NCBI GenBank assembly: GCA_030142905.1
Contig: JASJOG010000135.1
Coordinates: 124,001 to 188,000 of the forward strand
Direction: 5' to 3'
Length of the DNA: 64,000 nucleotides
Source of the DNA: Heliopora coerulea
Taxonomy: Eukaryota; Cnidaria; Anthozoa; Scleralcyonacea; Helioporidae
A model generated the notes under the pieces. That model made no database searches. It was given only the letters and a program-made list of their open reading frames with translations, and was not told where the DNA came from. How positions within the stretch are numbered: the first letter of the stretch is position 1; every line of letters starts with the position of its first letter. Of this stretch, positions 1-12,132 are shown one piece after another. The position numbers and the translations under genes are program-made.

Positions 1-1925
1 TTTGGAGAAATCCAATTGCAATGCTAAATCTAAACGTGAAAAAATGAATCGTTTGGTTTTAAAAAGTCTGATATTGGTTTGCCATTCTTTAAGTACTGAT
101 CAGTGAGTAATTCCTTAGAAAACCTGTCAGGCGCAACTATAACTATAGGTTGAGTATACAAGAACTTGATTCATTCTTTTCGTATTCAAGAACAAGAGAA
201 AGGGAAATTAAAATCGTTGATACAATCCTGCGAGAGAACAAAGGATTTCGTGAGCAGTTGGCAATAGGATAAAAAACTGAGGCAATGGCCGAAATTTGTC
301 AAGATGTGACGTTCTGTTTTTACCAAAGAATAACATTTTTCAGGGATGATTCGCATTAGTTCATGGACATTTTCAGTAACGGGTGATACTTTTATGGTGG
401 TTTGATGTACCCTTTACGTTTTGTCCACATAAATTAGGATAAATATATTCATCTGGACGGTATTAATAGGGTTTTTGTGTTGTTTGGATCTAAAGGTACG
501 TACATTAGATTTTATCTTTTCATTAGTCGGTTCGTCAAATAGGAAGCTCGTTTTAACAGCAGTATGTGACAAGAAGATGGACGCCTACTTTCGAATGCTT
601 TATTTTTTTAGTTTGCTGATTAATGCTTGTTGAGCGTATAATCATAAACAATTACTAGACGAAGGCTCTTTTATATCAAGAACCATTTAGGTGGAAGACC
701 TTTATCAAATAAAGCCAAAGGCGTTTGCTGATAATACTGGCAATACAATTTGATAATTCTTGATATCCAATGAGTCAAGTTCAATAATTGTTTTATTGCA
801 AGTTTTCAAGTGGTAACCGGGTCGTTACTGAACTGTCTCAATTTGTAACACTTTGCCAGAAAAGTGACTTGTCTAGCTTAATCTGGACAGCTTGTCAATG
901 GCGTGTTGTGAGGACATCCATGACATCGTTGTTTACATGATTATAGACAACAAAACTCCTTCTTAACGCCATAAAATTTGTTGGTAACTCAATGAACCAT
1001 AGGAGTTCCATTTTTTGAACGGGAGACAAGTGAAAACCTACTTCGGTTTTAAGCATCATTCTCACTCCAGTAAAACTCCCTACACCATTTCTTTAAAATA
1101 TTTCGGCTATATTTTCCTGTAACTTCAATTCGAATGCGATTTTTCGTGTTCTCTAAGCTGTTACACCTGACGGTTTGCTTTCTGTGAGATATTATCTATG
1201 CGATCGATCATTCAAGATTACTTTCAAACTAACTGTCAAACATCTTAAAATCATCGAGTCTTTCTGATTTTTATGGCTTCCAATGTTTTCATAAGGACAA
1301 CATTTTTATACCAAATTCATTCTTTTGAAACGTATTGGATAAGCGTGAAGCTCATATCAGTTATTAGAAACTGGTGCAGCAACAATTGTTTGTTTCGCAG
1401 TCGGAAAAATTCTCTACTCCTTCGTGTTTGTGGTGTTAAAGAAATTACCTAAGAGATTTTCTAGATCACTTTTTCTATAAATTTCCTATATCCATATACC
1501 ACATTAACGGCACATGGGATTTAGAAAGCACGTCTAAAACACTAACTTGGATTTGAAATGTTACTTAGAATTAATTAGTATTAATATTAGAAAGTATATT
1601 CCTGTCGGGTTTTCCGACATTCATTTCAAAAGGAAGGCAGGAGTTAGCAAGTATGTTCTGTTTATCCTGGATGTACAATTAATACATTTCAAGGTCTGCT
1701 TACAAAAACTTACTTGGTTTATCTTTCTTCTTTCCACAACTTTTGAACAAAGTTTCTTCGCTGACAGACATGAATTTTTCTTTCCCCATGTTTCTGCACG
1801 TACTCTTTAGATTGTAGACCCCCTCTCTATTCCAAAGGGTCGTTTTATCTTCGAGAAGATCCCCTCCGTTTTCCGCGAACGTGATCACAAGAATCCCACT
1901 GAAAACCGGTATAACCTGTTTACAA
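1..1925. other. No gene recognised
   Basis: This AT-rich non-coding stretch is the more divergent part of the segmental duplication. The only open frame of note (1547-1810, plus strand) is also open in copy 2 (49606-49941), but its ends differ, it resembles nothing I know, and it has no convincing coding signal. I see no RNA gene or repeat structure here. Confidence 0.6.
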
Positions 1926-2021
1926 CAAATTTAAACATTTGATGTTTAGGAAACATGAGAGCTTGGATATATTGAAGTAGATGAACGATCTTCAAGCTCG
2001 ATACTCAGAAAATGATATCTG

Positions 2022-2094
2022 AGCCCCAGACGGGGATCGAACCCGCAACCTTCTGATGACCGGTTAGACGCTCTAACCATTGAGCTACCGAGAC
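2022..2094 (-). tRNA. tRNA-like gene, mirror copy in left arm
   Basis: This is the exact reverse complement of the tRNA-like sequence at 2221-2293, produced by the palindrome. It has the same 73-nt cloverleaf, with internal A and B boxes. Like its twin it is probably a tRNA-derived repeat head and not a working tRNA. With both copies present, Pol III transcripts could start on both strands. Confidence 0.5.
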
Positions 2095-2220
2095 TCAGAT
2101 GGCGAGCTAAGTTGCAAATTCGATATATATATGTGCGACCTAAGCGGTCGCACATATATAGTGGCTTCCGCTTAGGTCGCACATATATATATCGAATTTG
2201 CAACTTAGCTCGCCATCTGA

Positions 2221-2293
2221 GTCTCGGTAGCTCAATGGTTAGAGCGTCTAACCGGTCATCAGAAGGTTGCGGGTTCGATCCCCGTCTGGGGCT
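2221..2293 (+). tRNA. tRNA-like gene, anticodon GGT (Thr-like), probably SINE-derived
   Basis: A full 73-nt cloverleaf can be drawn: a 7-bp acceptor with four G-T wobbles, TA at 8-9, D stem GCTC/GAGC, an anticodon arm, a 5-nt variable loop, T stem GCGGG/CCCGT with loop TTCGATC, and discriminator T. Box A (TAGCTCAATGG) and box B (GGTTCGATCC) both match the Pol III consensus. The anticodon would be GGT, which reads the threonine codon ACC. Two features argue against a functional tRNA: position 33 is C where U is nearly invariant, and pair 30-40 is A-C. Related sequences at 2717-2800 and 35385-35800 show that it belongs to a repeat family. Confidence 0.55.
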
Positions 2294-2716
2294 CAGATAT
2301 CATTTTCTGAGTATCGAGCTTGAAGATCGTTCATCTACTTCAAATTTAAACATCTCATTTCAAATTGCAGCTAGATCCCGATAAACGTTTGTTGTTTCGT
2401 TCTGTTCAAGCTGTGGTGAGCCTTTGAGATTCAGTAAAAAACCTCTGAAACTCGAAGCCGCAACTTCTTTCTGAATGCTTGCCAGATTCGACTCTTACCA
2501 CCGGGAATTAAGACAGTATAGAGGAAAGTTACTAAAGCACTTAAGCCGAGGGGAATCAGTCGATGATGACTTCCTGGGCTGCAACTCACTAGATGACACA
2601 AAATCTCTGGCTATCAAACTCTTGGTCTAACGGGAGATCTACTGTGGTCGAAACAAATCATTGTCGACCAAATCGTTCCTGGTTCTAAATGCCTTTAAAA
2701 ACCTTACTTTGCTATA

Positions 2717-2800
2717 CAGTGCATGACTCAATAGTTAGAAGGTCTGGCTAGCATTGAGGTTGAGGATTCGAATCTCGTCTAGCTCAGAGTGTTTCTCTGT
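2717..2800 (+). repeat. Degraded tRNA-derived SINE-like remnant
   Basis: A box-B-like segment (GGATTCGAATCTCGTC) follows a box-A-like segment (GACTCAATAGTTAGAAGG) at tRNA spacing, and the sequence ends in GCTCAGAG like the tRNA head at 2221. The cloverleaf no longer folds. The same remnant is in copy 2 near 50358-50442. Confidence 0.4.
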
Positions 2801-5800
2801 ATCGAAAACTTAACACATCTTGAACAATAAGAAAAAATAAAACTTTAAAGCTAAAGCGTGTTTGAAACGAGCTTAATTAAACCAGTTAAAAATAAATTTA
2901 TAGTTAACTGGCTTTACCGAAGATGCCGACTTGTACAATTAAATATCATACTTTGTGTGTCGTAAATGTTGTACCTTGTTGAAATACAGAAAGACGAGGT
3001 TTCAAAAAGGTTAGATTTGGTAAGAAGAAAGCTCTTATATCTGCTTAACTCATAGATCATTTGCAGTAAATAGGTTCGTACTGTACTGTGCTTAAACGTC
3101 CCGTCCCCACCTTTTTCAGAAGTCAGTTAACAACTGCTTAATGTAAGGAATCGGATATGTATTTGTTATTCATTTTCTAGGGAATAATCAGCACAAAAAC
3201 TTAGCATGGCTAAACAACATGTGCAATCAGTTTAAATCCTGGATAACGAAACTCAAAATTGCCTCTTAATACTCCAAGGAGGTTTCGCAGTAAGAATTTT
3301 CACTTAAAATATATCAGTGGATGTGAATGAAGGCAAGATGTTCTGCTAAAGGTAATTGTTTCCAAACAATGACAATCCTCTAGCAACTTACTATGACTCA
3401 TACCAGACGATTTTGCTTGTCAATGGGAAACGTAATGTCGGGAGTAAGGTGAAGTTTTGGAATTCATAGATTTGTCTTAATCCAATACTTGTCACCATCT
3501 CTTTGGCTCTAAACAAAAAGTTTGTGGGCAGAAGATTTCCTCGAATATATCAACTTCACCACACAAAGATTCCGGAAGGTCAAAAGATGCCCACTGCACG
3601 TCTGTAAATTTGTCACGACATGTTAGTAGGTGGACAGAAGTCTGACAACTTGATGAAAGATGTACAAGACAAGAGGTGATAAGTTACTGATATGTTCATT
3701 CAAATTCCTAGGTGGCATCTTGATTCGATGCAGGCTTTGTGGAAAGGTTTATTTCTTTTATAAACTAATGCCTATAAATGGTAAATGGCATTAAGAAAAC
3801 AGCCGTTGCAATACAATGGAATCACTTCCTCTGATTTCGCCTGTTACACTCCAGCTCCAGGCGAGTATTCCGAAAGACATTTCATCTCGTTAGTCATTTG
3901 ATTAAGCTCCTTAATTAACTTTTCATAGCAGGTTTTTGTCATAAAATCGGCTTAATTTTCCACAAAGGAAGTCAATGTCTCTTGTGAGCGAGGCTGGTAT
4001 CAAGTTATCAATCAATTACCTCACTTGCTAGAATTAGAGTTTGCGTTATCATTCAATGTGCTGTGCATTCAACGGCTGCATTATATCCAATCATGCTATT
4101 GGTCTCAATAAGTATCTGTTAAATATTATACCTGCATGTAACTCTGGTTAGCAGTCGAAGGAGCGAGGCAACAGTTTTTGGTGCTACGTAATTTTAACTA
4201 GAGGTACGTTCGCCATACATCTTCCTGTGCTTGAATCGCGGGACCGAATATAAAAACGACCAAATAAAACTTTTCAATTAGCGTAAACGTAGCAGAGAAA
4301 TATTTGTGAGGCCTGTTCATACTATTTCCCACTTTCCTCTGAAGATTCCTTCGTTCTTGACTTTGCAAGCTTATTTTGCTGACCGATTGTCACAGATGAG
4401 CCTTCGTCTTAAGTTTTAATCACTTTCCCCTGTCAGTAACTGACAGGTTCCCCCACCAGTAACCGGCCAAAAAGTAAAGAAAAGTAAAGAAAGTTTACTT
4501 AAGAACCGAGAGCTAAGGAAAGAGGTCTAAGTATCCGAAAAGTCTACAACGTTAACAAAGTATAAGGGAAAATTGATTTGCCACCATATGGAATAAATAC
4601 CTCGTAAGAGTCACAAGATATGATCATGCAGCGTACGGTGCTCTTATCACCTGTGCCATTCCTCATAATTGACAGACAATCCTTTATTCAATGTTCTGGT
4701 CTATTTTGGTGTTATAATGTTCAATAACTGAATGACGGATATGAGTCACTTTTAGTGTAACTGAGGATTTGAGCTCGACTAGCGTTTTCTAATGGTCTGT
4801 CTCATGGACGTAATAGTTTCGATCGAAAGAGGCACCATGCACTCTCTATACCTCTGTTTCAAGAAACCACAAATAAAATATACTGCAACAATTAAAACAA
4901 ACTACAACCTGTCACGCACGTCTAGTAATTGTTGAAACTAAATGCTATTTACTGCAAAAAAAATACACAATGGTAAATACTTACTGGTAACCACTTGCTC
5001 CTCACCAACCAAATGCTTGCAAATACTAGCTCTTTCACCAACAAAACACGAAATTTTATTGAAACGTAGCGACATCCGATGAAAGTTCTAGTTTCCCACG
5101 AAAGCCGTGGCACCGTAACACTTCCTCCCATTGTAAGCTGGCAACGGAAATGCTTGGCTCAGCGGTCAAACGTCCACTCAAACCTGGACTATTGATTGTT
5201 TTAATCCAACATTTACTACCTTTTAATCATCAATTTTACTTGCCGAATAAGCTCCCAGCAAGTTAGATTATGCATTTTGTCCAAAAGTAATGTAGCTCAT
5301 GTTAACATAGACCGTTTAGTAAGCGATTAGATAGAATTTTTAAGTCAAACACACTTGATAGAATTTCTATCCGCATCTTGATGCATATCACGTACTAGTT
5401 TGATTTCTGATATCATATATCAATGTAAAATATCCGTTTGCAACATCCAACGAAGATGATAATGGGCAAAATATGAGAAATTGGGTTCAAAAAAAAGAAC
5501 AAGAAACTATTATAAAGGAACGATGACGATTTTGAATCGTGTGCTGAATAAGATTACAAGGCGTCGGATAGTGCTGACGAATCATGGTTATATTTATAAC
5601 TTTAGCTTCCATTTGAATCGATTGCACTGTGCTCTGTGAACAATGCCATTCCAGCATTGTCCAGCCGTCAACGCTGAGATAAATGTTCAATAAGGTCAAA
5701 CTACCCAGTTAATAAGAATGAACATAGTTGCTACATCAGTGCATTTTCGCCTACACAATGATCACAAAAACAATGAACAACCTTCGTTGTTTCATTAATG

Positions 5801-6343
5801 CTAATTGTAACCACGAACATTGTTGGTTCTTCAATCTTGCCAGCTTATAATTAAGTTGGTAACAATGTTGCCACGCCATTGTTCAGGCAAGAATTTGGTA
5901 GGAGAATTACTCAATTAATAACTCGATTTTTTCAGCATGAATGTCACCAGTTCGTTACATAAGAAATCTTCCTTCATCGTCTGATTTCTTGTTAAGTAAT
6001 CGTTGGAGCGGCTGACCATGTACAACATGGCTATGCATTTTTCCCTATTTAAATTCAGCAGATAACTTTCACTGCTCAAGGGTATTTTCGACCAATATCT
6101 TTCGTGTGTAATTTACAGTCTGAAAGGCAACGCTTGAAACGAAATGGAAGTTTAACATGTACCAGATGTCCAAAGCTTACTAAATGTCAAGCGGTGATTT
6201 CGTCATGAGGATAGTCGCATTTCAAATGTTCCTCTTTGTCGAAATGCCCACCTATCCCCTCCCAAATAGCACAACATGTTTTTAGATGCTCATGTTACAC
6301 GACACATACACATTAGGCATTTCAAGGCTACGCAAGAAACAAA
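2801..6343. repeat. Non-coding; older internal duplication
   Basis: No gene is recognised. Parts of this stretch have diverged relatives inside the same window. About 3310-3800 resembles 10030-10490, about 5400-5760 resembles 10612-10960, and about 6220-6400 resembles 18735-18910. Shared words such as TCAATGTAAAATATC and GCAACATCCAAC are visible. This points to an older round of tandem duplication, with a deletion of roughly 1.5 kb in the 10-kb copy. Short open frames here differ between paralogues and look fortuitous. Confidence 0.6.
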
Positions 6344-6500
6344 CTAAATAAAAAATGGAAAGCATATTAGGTTCGTGAACAGAAACTTTTCATGATAATC
6401 TGACACGGCCGAAGTCAACCGAAAAATGTTGACCCGAGCGGGATTTGAATTCATCACCCTGTTTCTTGTAACTAATCGTTGGAGCGTCTCATGTATAATG
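6344..6500 (-). repeat. tRNA-derived SINE-like repeat with stem-loop tail
   Basis: Read on the minus strand, a T-arm-like segment (GAATTCAAATCCCGCTC) is followed by GGTCAAC, a short loop and GTTGACTT, an inverted repeat. The same order occurs on the plus strand at about 39340-39500 (GAGTTCGAATCCCGCTC, GGTCAAC, GTTGACTT). The shared unique tail makes this a repeat family and not chance tRNA similarity. The segmental copy lies at 54177-54335. Confidence 0.5.
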
Positions 6501-8175
6501 ATAATCTTAAGCCAATACTTTTGCGTGTACAATACATGACATGCTACACGTTTGTCTTGTTGTGTGTAACTAGCGTTCATGGCTTAATCAGAGACGAAAA
6601 GATCCAAACTAAACGTAAGGATCTCCAACTTCACAATGAATGAAGTCTGGCGATGAAATCAAGTAAGCGTTATCATAGTACTACAAAACATTATCAATCG
6701 AAGGACACAGTCTGGTAAGTCTTTGTTCTGGAAACTCTTTGTTCTACTCTTTTTGTACACCGCCGGGAGAATCGTCGTGCGTAACATGGTAAGCATTTGG
6801 AGTAAACAAATCTGAGTTCATACTATCAACCGTGCATTTTGAACATGAATATAGTCCCAAAAAAGAAAGGAAAAAAAGAAAAGATTTGGTCATAAGATTG
6901 TGTAGTAGCTTCATTACCTTTGTAAGCCGGGTTCAAGTCAGCCGAGTTTCATGATCTACACCTCGACTGACTATATGATTTCAAGTACTCGTCGTGGTCA
7001 TCCGATTCGATAGAACACAGATGTTCAAATATCAAGAGGTGCTCTGGTTTCAGCTACAGAATTCTTGCAGCCAGTGCGGAAGCTTGCATGAAGTAGAAAA
7101 GGGTTAATCAAGCAATCCACATTGTTCACTGACCCTTGGTTTTTTGCACGACCTGGATATTTGTGTTGTTTTCTTTCCTCCAACTCAATTTGCAAGCTTT
7201 ACAATAACTGGTACACAGTTAATCTTTCATGCCAACCACAGTAAATTTACCATCGCTTCTTTGCAACGTTGCCTGACGGATCTCTTTCCCCTGATTTCAT
7301 GGCGGATTACTTTTATCACTTTTAAGTTTTCATACACAGTGTAATTTCAGGTATAAAAAAGCTGTGTGCGGCCTTGGCAGTTTGCTTGGAGCTGTAAGAA
7401 AGTATAAAAGCTGAATACTGTGCAAGGGTAAACAGAGTCAGGGTTAAACTTTCCCGTTTCATGAGCCTCTTGACACGCAGAAAGAAGCGAACGCTTTTCT
7501 TGTTATGGACAGTGAAATTAGAGGGATTTTCAAGGCAGACACTTTCCGGCTCTTTCTTTCCGGTCTGATCACAACATTTGAGAAAAGGCAAGAAGTTTGT
7601 TTTGCAACATAAAAATAAACGTGATATCGGTAGATCAAGAAACAGGATGTTGTATCGGGCAGGATGTTGAAAAAGGCTTCCTGAACTTTCGTGCTGAAAA
7701 ATCATTGCTCAGCAAATAATTTTAACGACGACCGCAAACGGAAAAAATACGAAAGATGTCGCATAAACAAAGCGAACATTTTAAATATCATTAGTAATAA
7801 CTACCGTAGAGGAGGACGGCTTACATTCCAAGTACTAATGGAGACCATAACTTAAAATGTGAACTCGACGAGCGAGGCAGTATCACGCGACAATTTTGTT
7901 TACGTGCATTTGGCAGACGATAGAGGGGAGACCGAAAATGACTCAAAAAGAAAGAACACTTCACCTCTAAGTAGGTAAAGTTTATGTAAAATAACCCTGT
8001 GTCAGTGATAGTATTGATGTAGAATACATAACGTCAGTTTACCTGTGAAAAAAACCCAGGTTTCATTAGTTCTAATGCGGTAACAATTCATTGTTAAGCA
8101 AAATGACCTGAAGATTTACGTGAGTTTGATTACTTTATCTCACAATTACAAACACCAATTAAATATTTATTTCTA
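6501..8175. other. No gene recognised
   Basis: The stretch is AT-rich and non-coding. The 127-codon minus-strand frame at 7322-7705 is the longest open frame here and is kept in copy 2 (55155-55538) with a few residue changes. That is expected from a recent duplication whether or not it codes. It has no recognisable domain. About 7890-8110 has a diverged relative at about 20580-20890. Confidence 0.5.
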
Positions 8176-8365
8176 CAGTCGAACGTCCATTAATCGGCCA
8201 CCCTCTATTAAACTGTCGCATATCAAAGTCCCAAAATATTTGTAATGCAGTTACTATAAAATATCCCTCTGTTAAACGACCACCTCCATTAAGGGGCCTC
8301 TGCCACCTATGAGCGGTCCCAAATAATGTTTTATATAAATTATTACCTCTACTAAACGGCCAGCT
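8176..8365 (+). mobile_element. Tigger/pogo-like terminal fragment
   Basis: The block begins TA|CAGTCGAACGTCCATTAA and then repeats motifs of the type CTCTATTAAACGGCCAC. TA followed by CAGTCGAAC and CCATTAA/ATCGGCC words is typical of ends of pogo/Tigger-type mariner relatives. I see no matching right end, so this is a fragment. The copy 2 counterpart starts at 56009. Confidence 0.4.
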
Positions 8366-8732
8366 TGCATGATTTACTTGGCGCAGCTCTTTCAGGAGAA
8401 CCGCACTAAAAGTTGAGCCGATAATGCTTAATAATTTGCTTTATTTACTGAATAAAACTTAAAAATAACGTTCAACACATGTCACTTGACACCTCACTCA
8501 ATTTTAAAGGTCATTGAATTCAAAGCATTGTTAGCAACAAAAGTGTCAGTGTTTGCGTTGCATAGAAACGCTCTATTACTTCGCGTCAAATCCCTCCTTT
8601 TTTAGCTTTGCCTTTAGCCAGCTGATTGAAAAGGCATCTCCTGTGAAATGAAATTCACAGGGAATTTCCAAACCATAGCCGCCGTTTGCCCTTGATCACT
8701 GCTTTACCGGAGTTTGCCGCTCGTTTAAGAAA

Positions 8733-9030
8733 CTTATAAAATAAAACATATTCCGAAGAATAATGTCATCTTGAAAACTCAAGATTAGAGTCAATACAAG
8801 ATAAAACTATTGTTGAAACTGTGATATTTCGACTTTATTTCAAAGTCATCTTCAGACAGAATGATATTACAATAACATGCCAGAGTCTATTTACAGGAGG
8901 TGTGATGACATCATCGAGACGGAATTAGGAAATGCTACCGATAATCACTATTTACATGCTGAGAGTTGAGACGCTAAGATGCTAATTAATTAGTAATTCT
9001 CACCACCATGAATAAAGCGGTTCAACCGCT
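8733..9030 (-). mobile_element. Penelope-like element 3'-end remnant
   Basis: On the minus strand this matches the outer end of the PLE at 13231-13460: an AT-rich end with the word GTTTTATTTT, then TTCGGAA, and upstream a hammerhead-like core followed by GAAATATCAC. No coding sequence is left. The end sequence continues into TTTCTTAA, as in the extension of the PLE at 13201. A palindromic element inserted next to it at 9043. The copy 2 counterpart is about 56581-56878. Confidence 0.55.
8821..8857 (-). ncRNA. Hammerhead-like core (bulged, stem III lost)
   Basis: On the minus strand the order is CTGAAGA, one unpaired T, stem II GACTTT/AAAGTC with a 5-nt loop, then GAAATATCAC. Stem II pairs perfectly over 6 bp. 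The extra base between CTGANGA and stem II and the lack of a clear stem III with a GUH cleavage site make self-cleavage unlikely. It sits at a PLE end, where hammerheads are known. The copy 2 counterpart is at 56668-56704. Confidence 0.45.
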
Positions 9031-9279
9031 TGTTTACATTCAAGGAATTCTAAGGCGAGGGGGTCCAGTGTAGATAGCTTTGATAAAACAGCGGCGTTCT
9101 TGAGGTTATACACTATCTAAAAGATAGAAAAAAATCTTCTCGACGTTTCGAGCGAAGGCCCTTCGTCAGAAGATTAGGCTACTAATCTCCAGACGAAGGG
9201 CCTTCGCTCGAAACGTCGAGAAGATTTTTTTCTATCTTTTAGATAGTGTATAACCTCAAGAACGCCGTGTTTACATTCA
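9031..9279. mobile_element. Palindromic PLE-type insertion with 86-bp arms
   Basis: The insert 9043-9267 is flanked by 12-bp duplications TGTTTACATTCA (9031-9042 and 9268-9279). It has a 49-bp one-sided extension (9043-9091), an 86-bp left arm (9092-9177), a 4-bp spacer and an 86-bp right arm (9182-9267). The arms differ at 2 of 86 positions. Each arm carries a hammerhead-like core: CTGACGA on the minus strand at 9163-9169, CAGACGA on the plus strand, then stem II GGGC/GCTC and GAAACGTCG. It is present in both segmental copies (56879-57127), so it is older than the duplication. Confidence 0.8.
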
Positions 9280-9320
9280 GACCGGAATGAAACGAAAGTC
9301 AGGTTCTCGCCGGACTATTT

Positions 9321-9390
9321 CTGGGGGCGGGCGCCCACCCCCAAAAAGTGGGGAGCCGCCGGCCCTCTTGCCCCTGTGCCGCCGCTCCTG
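9321..9390. other. Isolated GC-rich patch
   Basis: A GC-rich block with mirrored G and C runs (GGGGGCGGGCGCCC, CCCCC, GTGGGG, GCCGCCGGC) stands out in AT-rich surroundings. It resembles the G/C-rich subterminal sequence of the hAT element at 25868-29869 and may be a decayed transposon end. No reading frame is implied. The counterpart is at 57169-57238. Confidence 0.3.
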
Positions 9391-12132
9391 ATAGTTATTG
9401 GTAGGGAAGTGCCGTAAGCGTACTCTCCAATTTCAGTCAAGTCTCTTGCTCATAGCCCTCAATACTGACTGGGCTTCCTGATCACTCCTAGTTTCATTCA
9501 AAACAGATATCATTGCAGAAAATACAGTAGTCCAGTCTTTCCAACTATCTTACAGCACAAAGGCTTCAGTTGTTCTCATCTGTTTTGACCAGTAAATGCT
9601 GAGTGACTATATGGAGTTTCCCCAAATTTATAAGAAAACTAACTAAAAAAGTCAAAAATGTGATGTACACAAATCAAATTGGACCTGAAATTTAGATCAA
9701 AAATATAACTGTTAATTCATAAATTGAAATTGAAAAGTTGTCATACTGGTTCATTAGACATATCTACCTATCCATTTTATCTATCCACTTTAATCTGTTG
9801 ACGACTTTTATATAAACATGCAATTGTATATGTATATTCAGTAGTTAAAACTCTTCATGAAAACTTCTTCAACGAACAACAAAATGTACTTTTTCCATAT
9901 CTAAGATATCTTATGGATCACAAGACAATTAAAATGCATATAATTACCATTAGAACGAGTACAATTAAATAACAAATAATATATTATATATAATAAAGAT
10001 AAACTTACTTATTAGTTATAAAGTATATTGGTTGATGTGAACGAAGGTATTTAGGTATGACTTCCTGTTAAAGTTGACTCTTTCCAAACGCTGGCGACTT
10101 CCTAGCAATTTGACGAATGCCAGACCTTTTGGCTCGTCAATGCAGAAGAGAGTTAAAGTTTTGGAATTCTTACATTTGTATTAATTCAAACCTTGTCATC
10201 ATCTCTCTGACTCTAAAAAACTTGGAAAAGATTGAGAAAGCTCTCCTAGTATATATTACCATATTCCAGAGACCAAAAGATGCGCGTTGCGTACTTGTTT
10301 ATTTGTCATGGCATGGTAGTAGGTGGACGGAAGTTTGACAACTTCATGAAGGATATACGAGACAAGAGGCGAGAAGCTACTCAAATGCTCATTCAAATTC
10401 CTTAATGGCATCTTGATTCGATCCTGGCTTCGTGACAAAGTTTATTTCTTTATAAAACAATGCCTAAGAATTGTAAATAATATCCAGAAAAGAGCCATTA
10501 GTGGTCTGCTGGATTATCTCTTCTGATTTCGTCTAAACTATTTAAACAGCGACAGAAGTTAAAATCCGAATACTAGATAGTCTTTCTGTCAGTCTTAATA
10601 CAGTGACTTCCGATACCGTGTATCAATGTAAAATATCGGTTTGCAACATCCAACCAAGATAAAAGTGTGCAAAATATGAGTAATCTGATACAAAAGAGAC
10701 AGGAAACTTAAGGAACGCTGGCGATCTTGAATCATTTATCGAATTAGGTTATAAGGCGTCGGGAGAGTACTTGCGAACCATAAGCATTTATAATGTGCAC
10801 TTGAAATCTGAACTTGCTGTATTACACCCAGCGAACAATGCTGTTACAGTATTGTCAAGCCGTCAATATTGTAATAAATATTCGATCAGGTTAGACTACC
10901 GTATTAATCAAAATGAACGCCAGTTGATCCGTCAGTGCATTTTTGCCTGCTACAACAACCGTGAACAATCCTGGTCGCTTTATCAATGCTGAAAGCTATT
11001 GCTTAAACAATGATGTTGTGCATCGGTGATGTGTTAATGTTTGTATCACCATTGTTTGGCCGTCAATGGTGTAATAACCAACTAGATTGTCGTGTATGTA
11101 GCTTAATGGTTTGAGCATGAAAGTCACTGGTTTCATACATGCGAAACCTCTCTTCATCGCCTGAATCCTTGTAAAGTAATGGTTGCAGCGGCTCACCATT
11201 TACTGCAGGACTAAGGGCTCTTTTCCCATTAAACTCAGCAGAGAAATTTCGTTGCTTTTCATGGAAGAGGCTGTATCTATGATGATACTTGTTCTAATAA
11301 TAACAGCTGCGAACTACGTAAATAGTATTAAAATACGTGACTTAAAACCATAGGTTTTAAGAAAAGATTTAAAATACAAGAATTATTTGGTGAGAAAATG
11401 TGAAGAATTTGCTCCGGTGGGAAATTACCTATCCCCCAGCAATCATGACGTTTCGCCTTTGGGTCCCCTTTTCGTAAATTCTGGGTCCAGCAATGAATGT
11501 TAATCAAATTTATATGCAGTGTTGACGAGCCACTTTTAAAGTGACTGAGCGAAAGAAATGTCAGGTGATGTTGGGTTTTTAGCCCCAGCTTTTGCTATTT
11601 AACGAATGTCTGGAATTGGGATAATACATTGGCCCGTTTTGGTATAGAATTAATCGAGAAAGGTGTACCTCGCCAAGGGAAAGGGCATCCAGATTAGAAT
11701 TTATCAATGGTCAGGAAGTTAAGATTTTCCGCCGCACGCTCCGTTAAAAAAATTCCATTGCATTCAATTAGTTAAAATAGTGTCAAATTGGGAGAAAAAA
11801 TAATGAGGTCGATGACCAGATTTCCTTTAAAAATGCACGAATTGTCCGCTGAAAGCTGTGAATCTCGCTTCTACTCTAATGGTCATGCCTTCTCCTTCAC
11901 TTCGTATACCTCTCATCTTTGTACCTAGCATATCATCAGATATTATAGATGCTTTCTTGTACGTCAGTAGATATTTTCGAAGGATATTATCCGCCTACAC
12001 TTCAAAGTCTGAAAGCAAACAGTCGAAATCAAGAAGTTTAATTCCTCACAAACGTCAAGGATCGGGTGGAGAAACATGATTCTTTTAGTCTTCAGCCTCC
12101 GTTCTTTAATCTCCGACTTTAATATAAATAAC
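9391..12132. repeat. Non-coding; diverged duplicate segments
   Basis: About 9390-9630 resembles 21297-21590, sharing runs such as CAAGTCTCTTGCTCATAG and GGAGTTTCCCCAAATTT. About 10030-11200 is a shorter, diverged copy of 3310-6000. The plus-strand frame at 11858-12079 is identical in copy 2 but has no recognisable domain. No gene is called. Confidence 0.5.

Larger units (their letters stand above)
1926..2353. mobile_element. Palindromic tRNA-bearing insertion (PLE-type architecture)
   Basis: A 402-bp insertion at 1939-2340 is flanked by a perfect 13-bp target-site duplication, CAAATTTAAACAT (1926-1938 and 2341-2353). Copy 2 of the segmental duplication has this 13-mer once and no insert (about 49984), so it is a true empty site. 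The insert has a 36-bp one-sided extension (1939-1974), a 173-bp left arm (1975-2147), a 20-bp spacer (2148-2167) and a 173-bp right arm (2168-2340). The arms are reverse complements without any mismatch that I can see. Each arm contains a complete 73-nt tRNA-like sequence. The layout matches the Penelope-like insertions at 9043, 12145, 13201 and 19794, but I find no reverse transcriptase or hammerhead core here. It is best read as a SINE-like passenger mobilised by PLE machinery, which is inference. Confidence 0.85.

Noticed and set aside
1547..1810. 87-codon frame with a longer relative at 49606-49941
   Set aside because: The two copies end differently, and the sequence is a low-complexity AT-rich translation without a recognisable domain.
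7322..7705. 127-codon minus-strand open frame, conserved in copy 2
   Set aside because: Conservation is explained by the recent duplication. It has no domain, signal peptide or splice context that I recognise.
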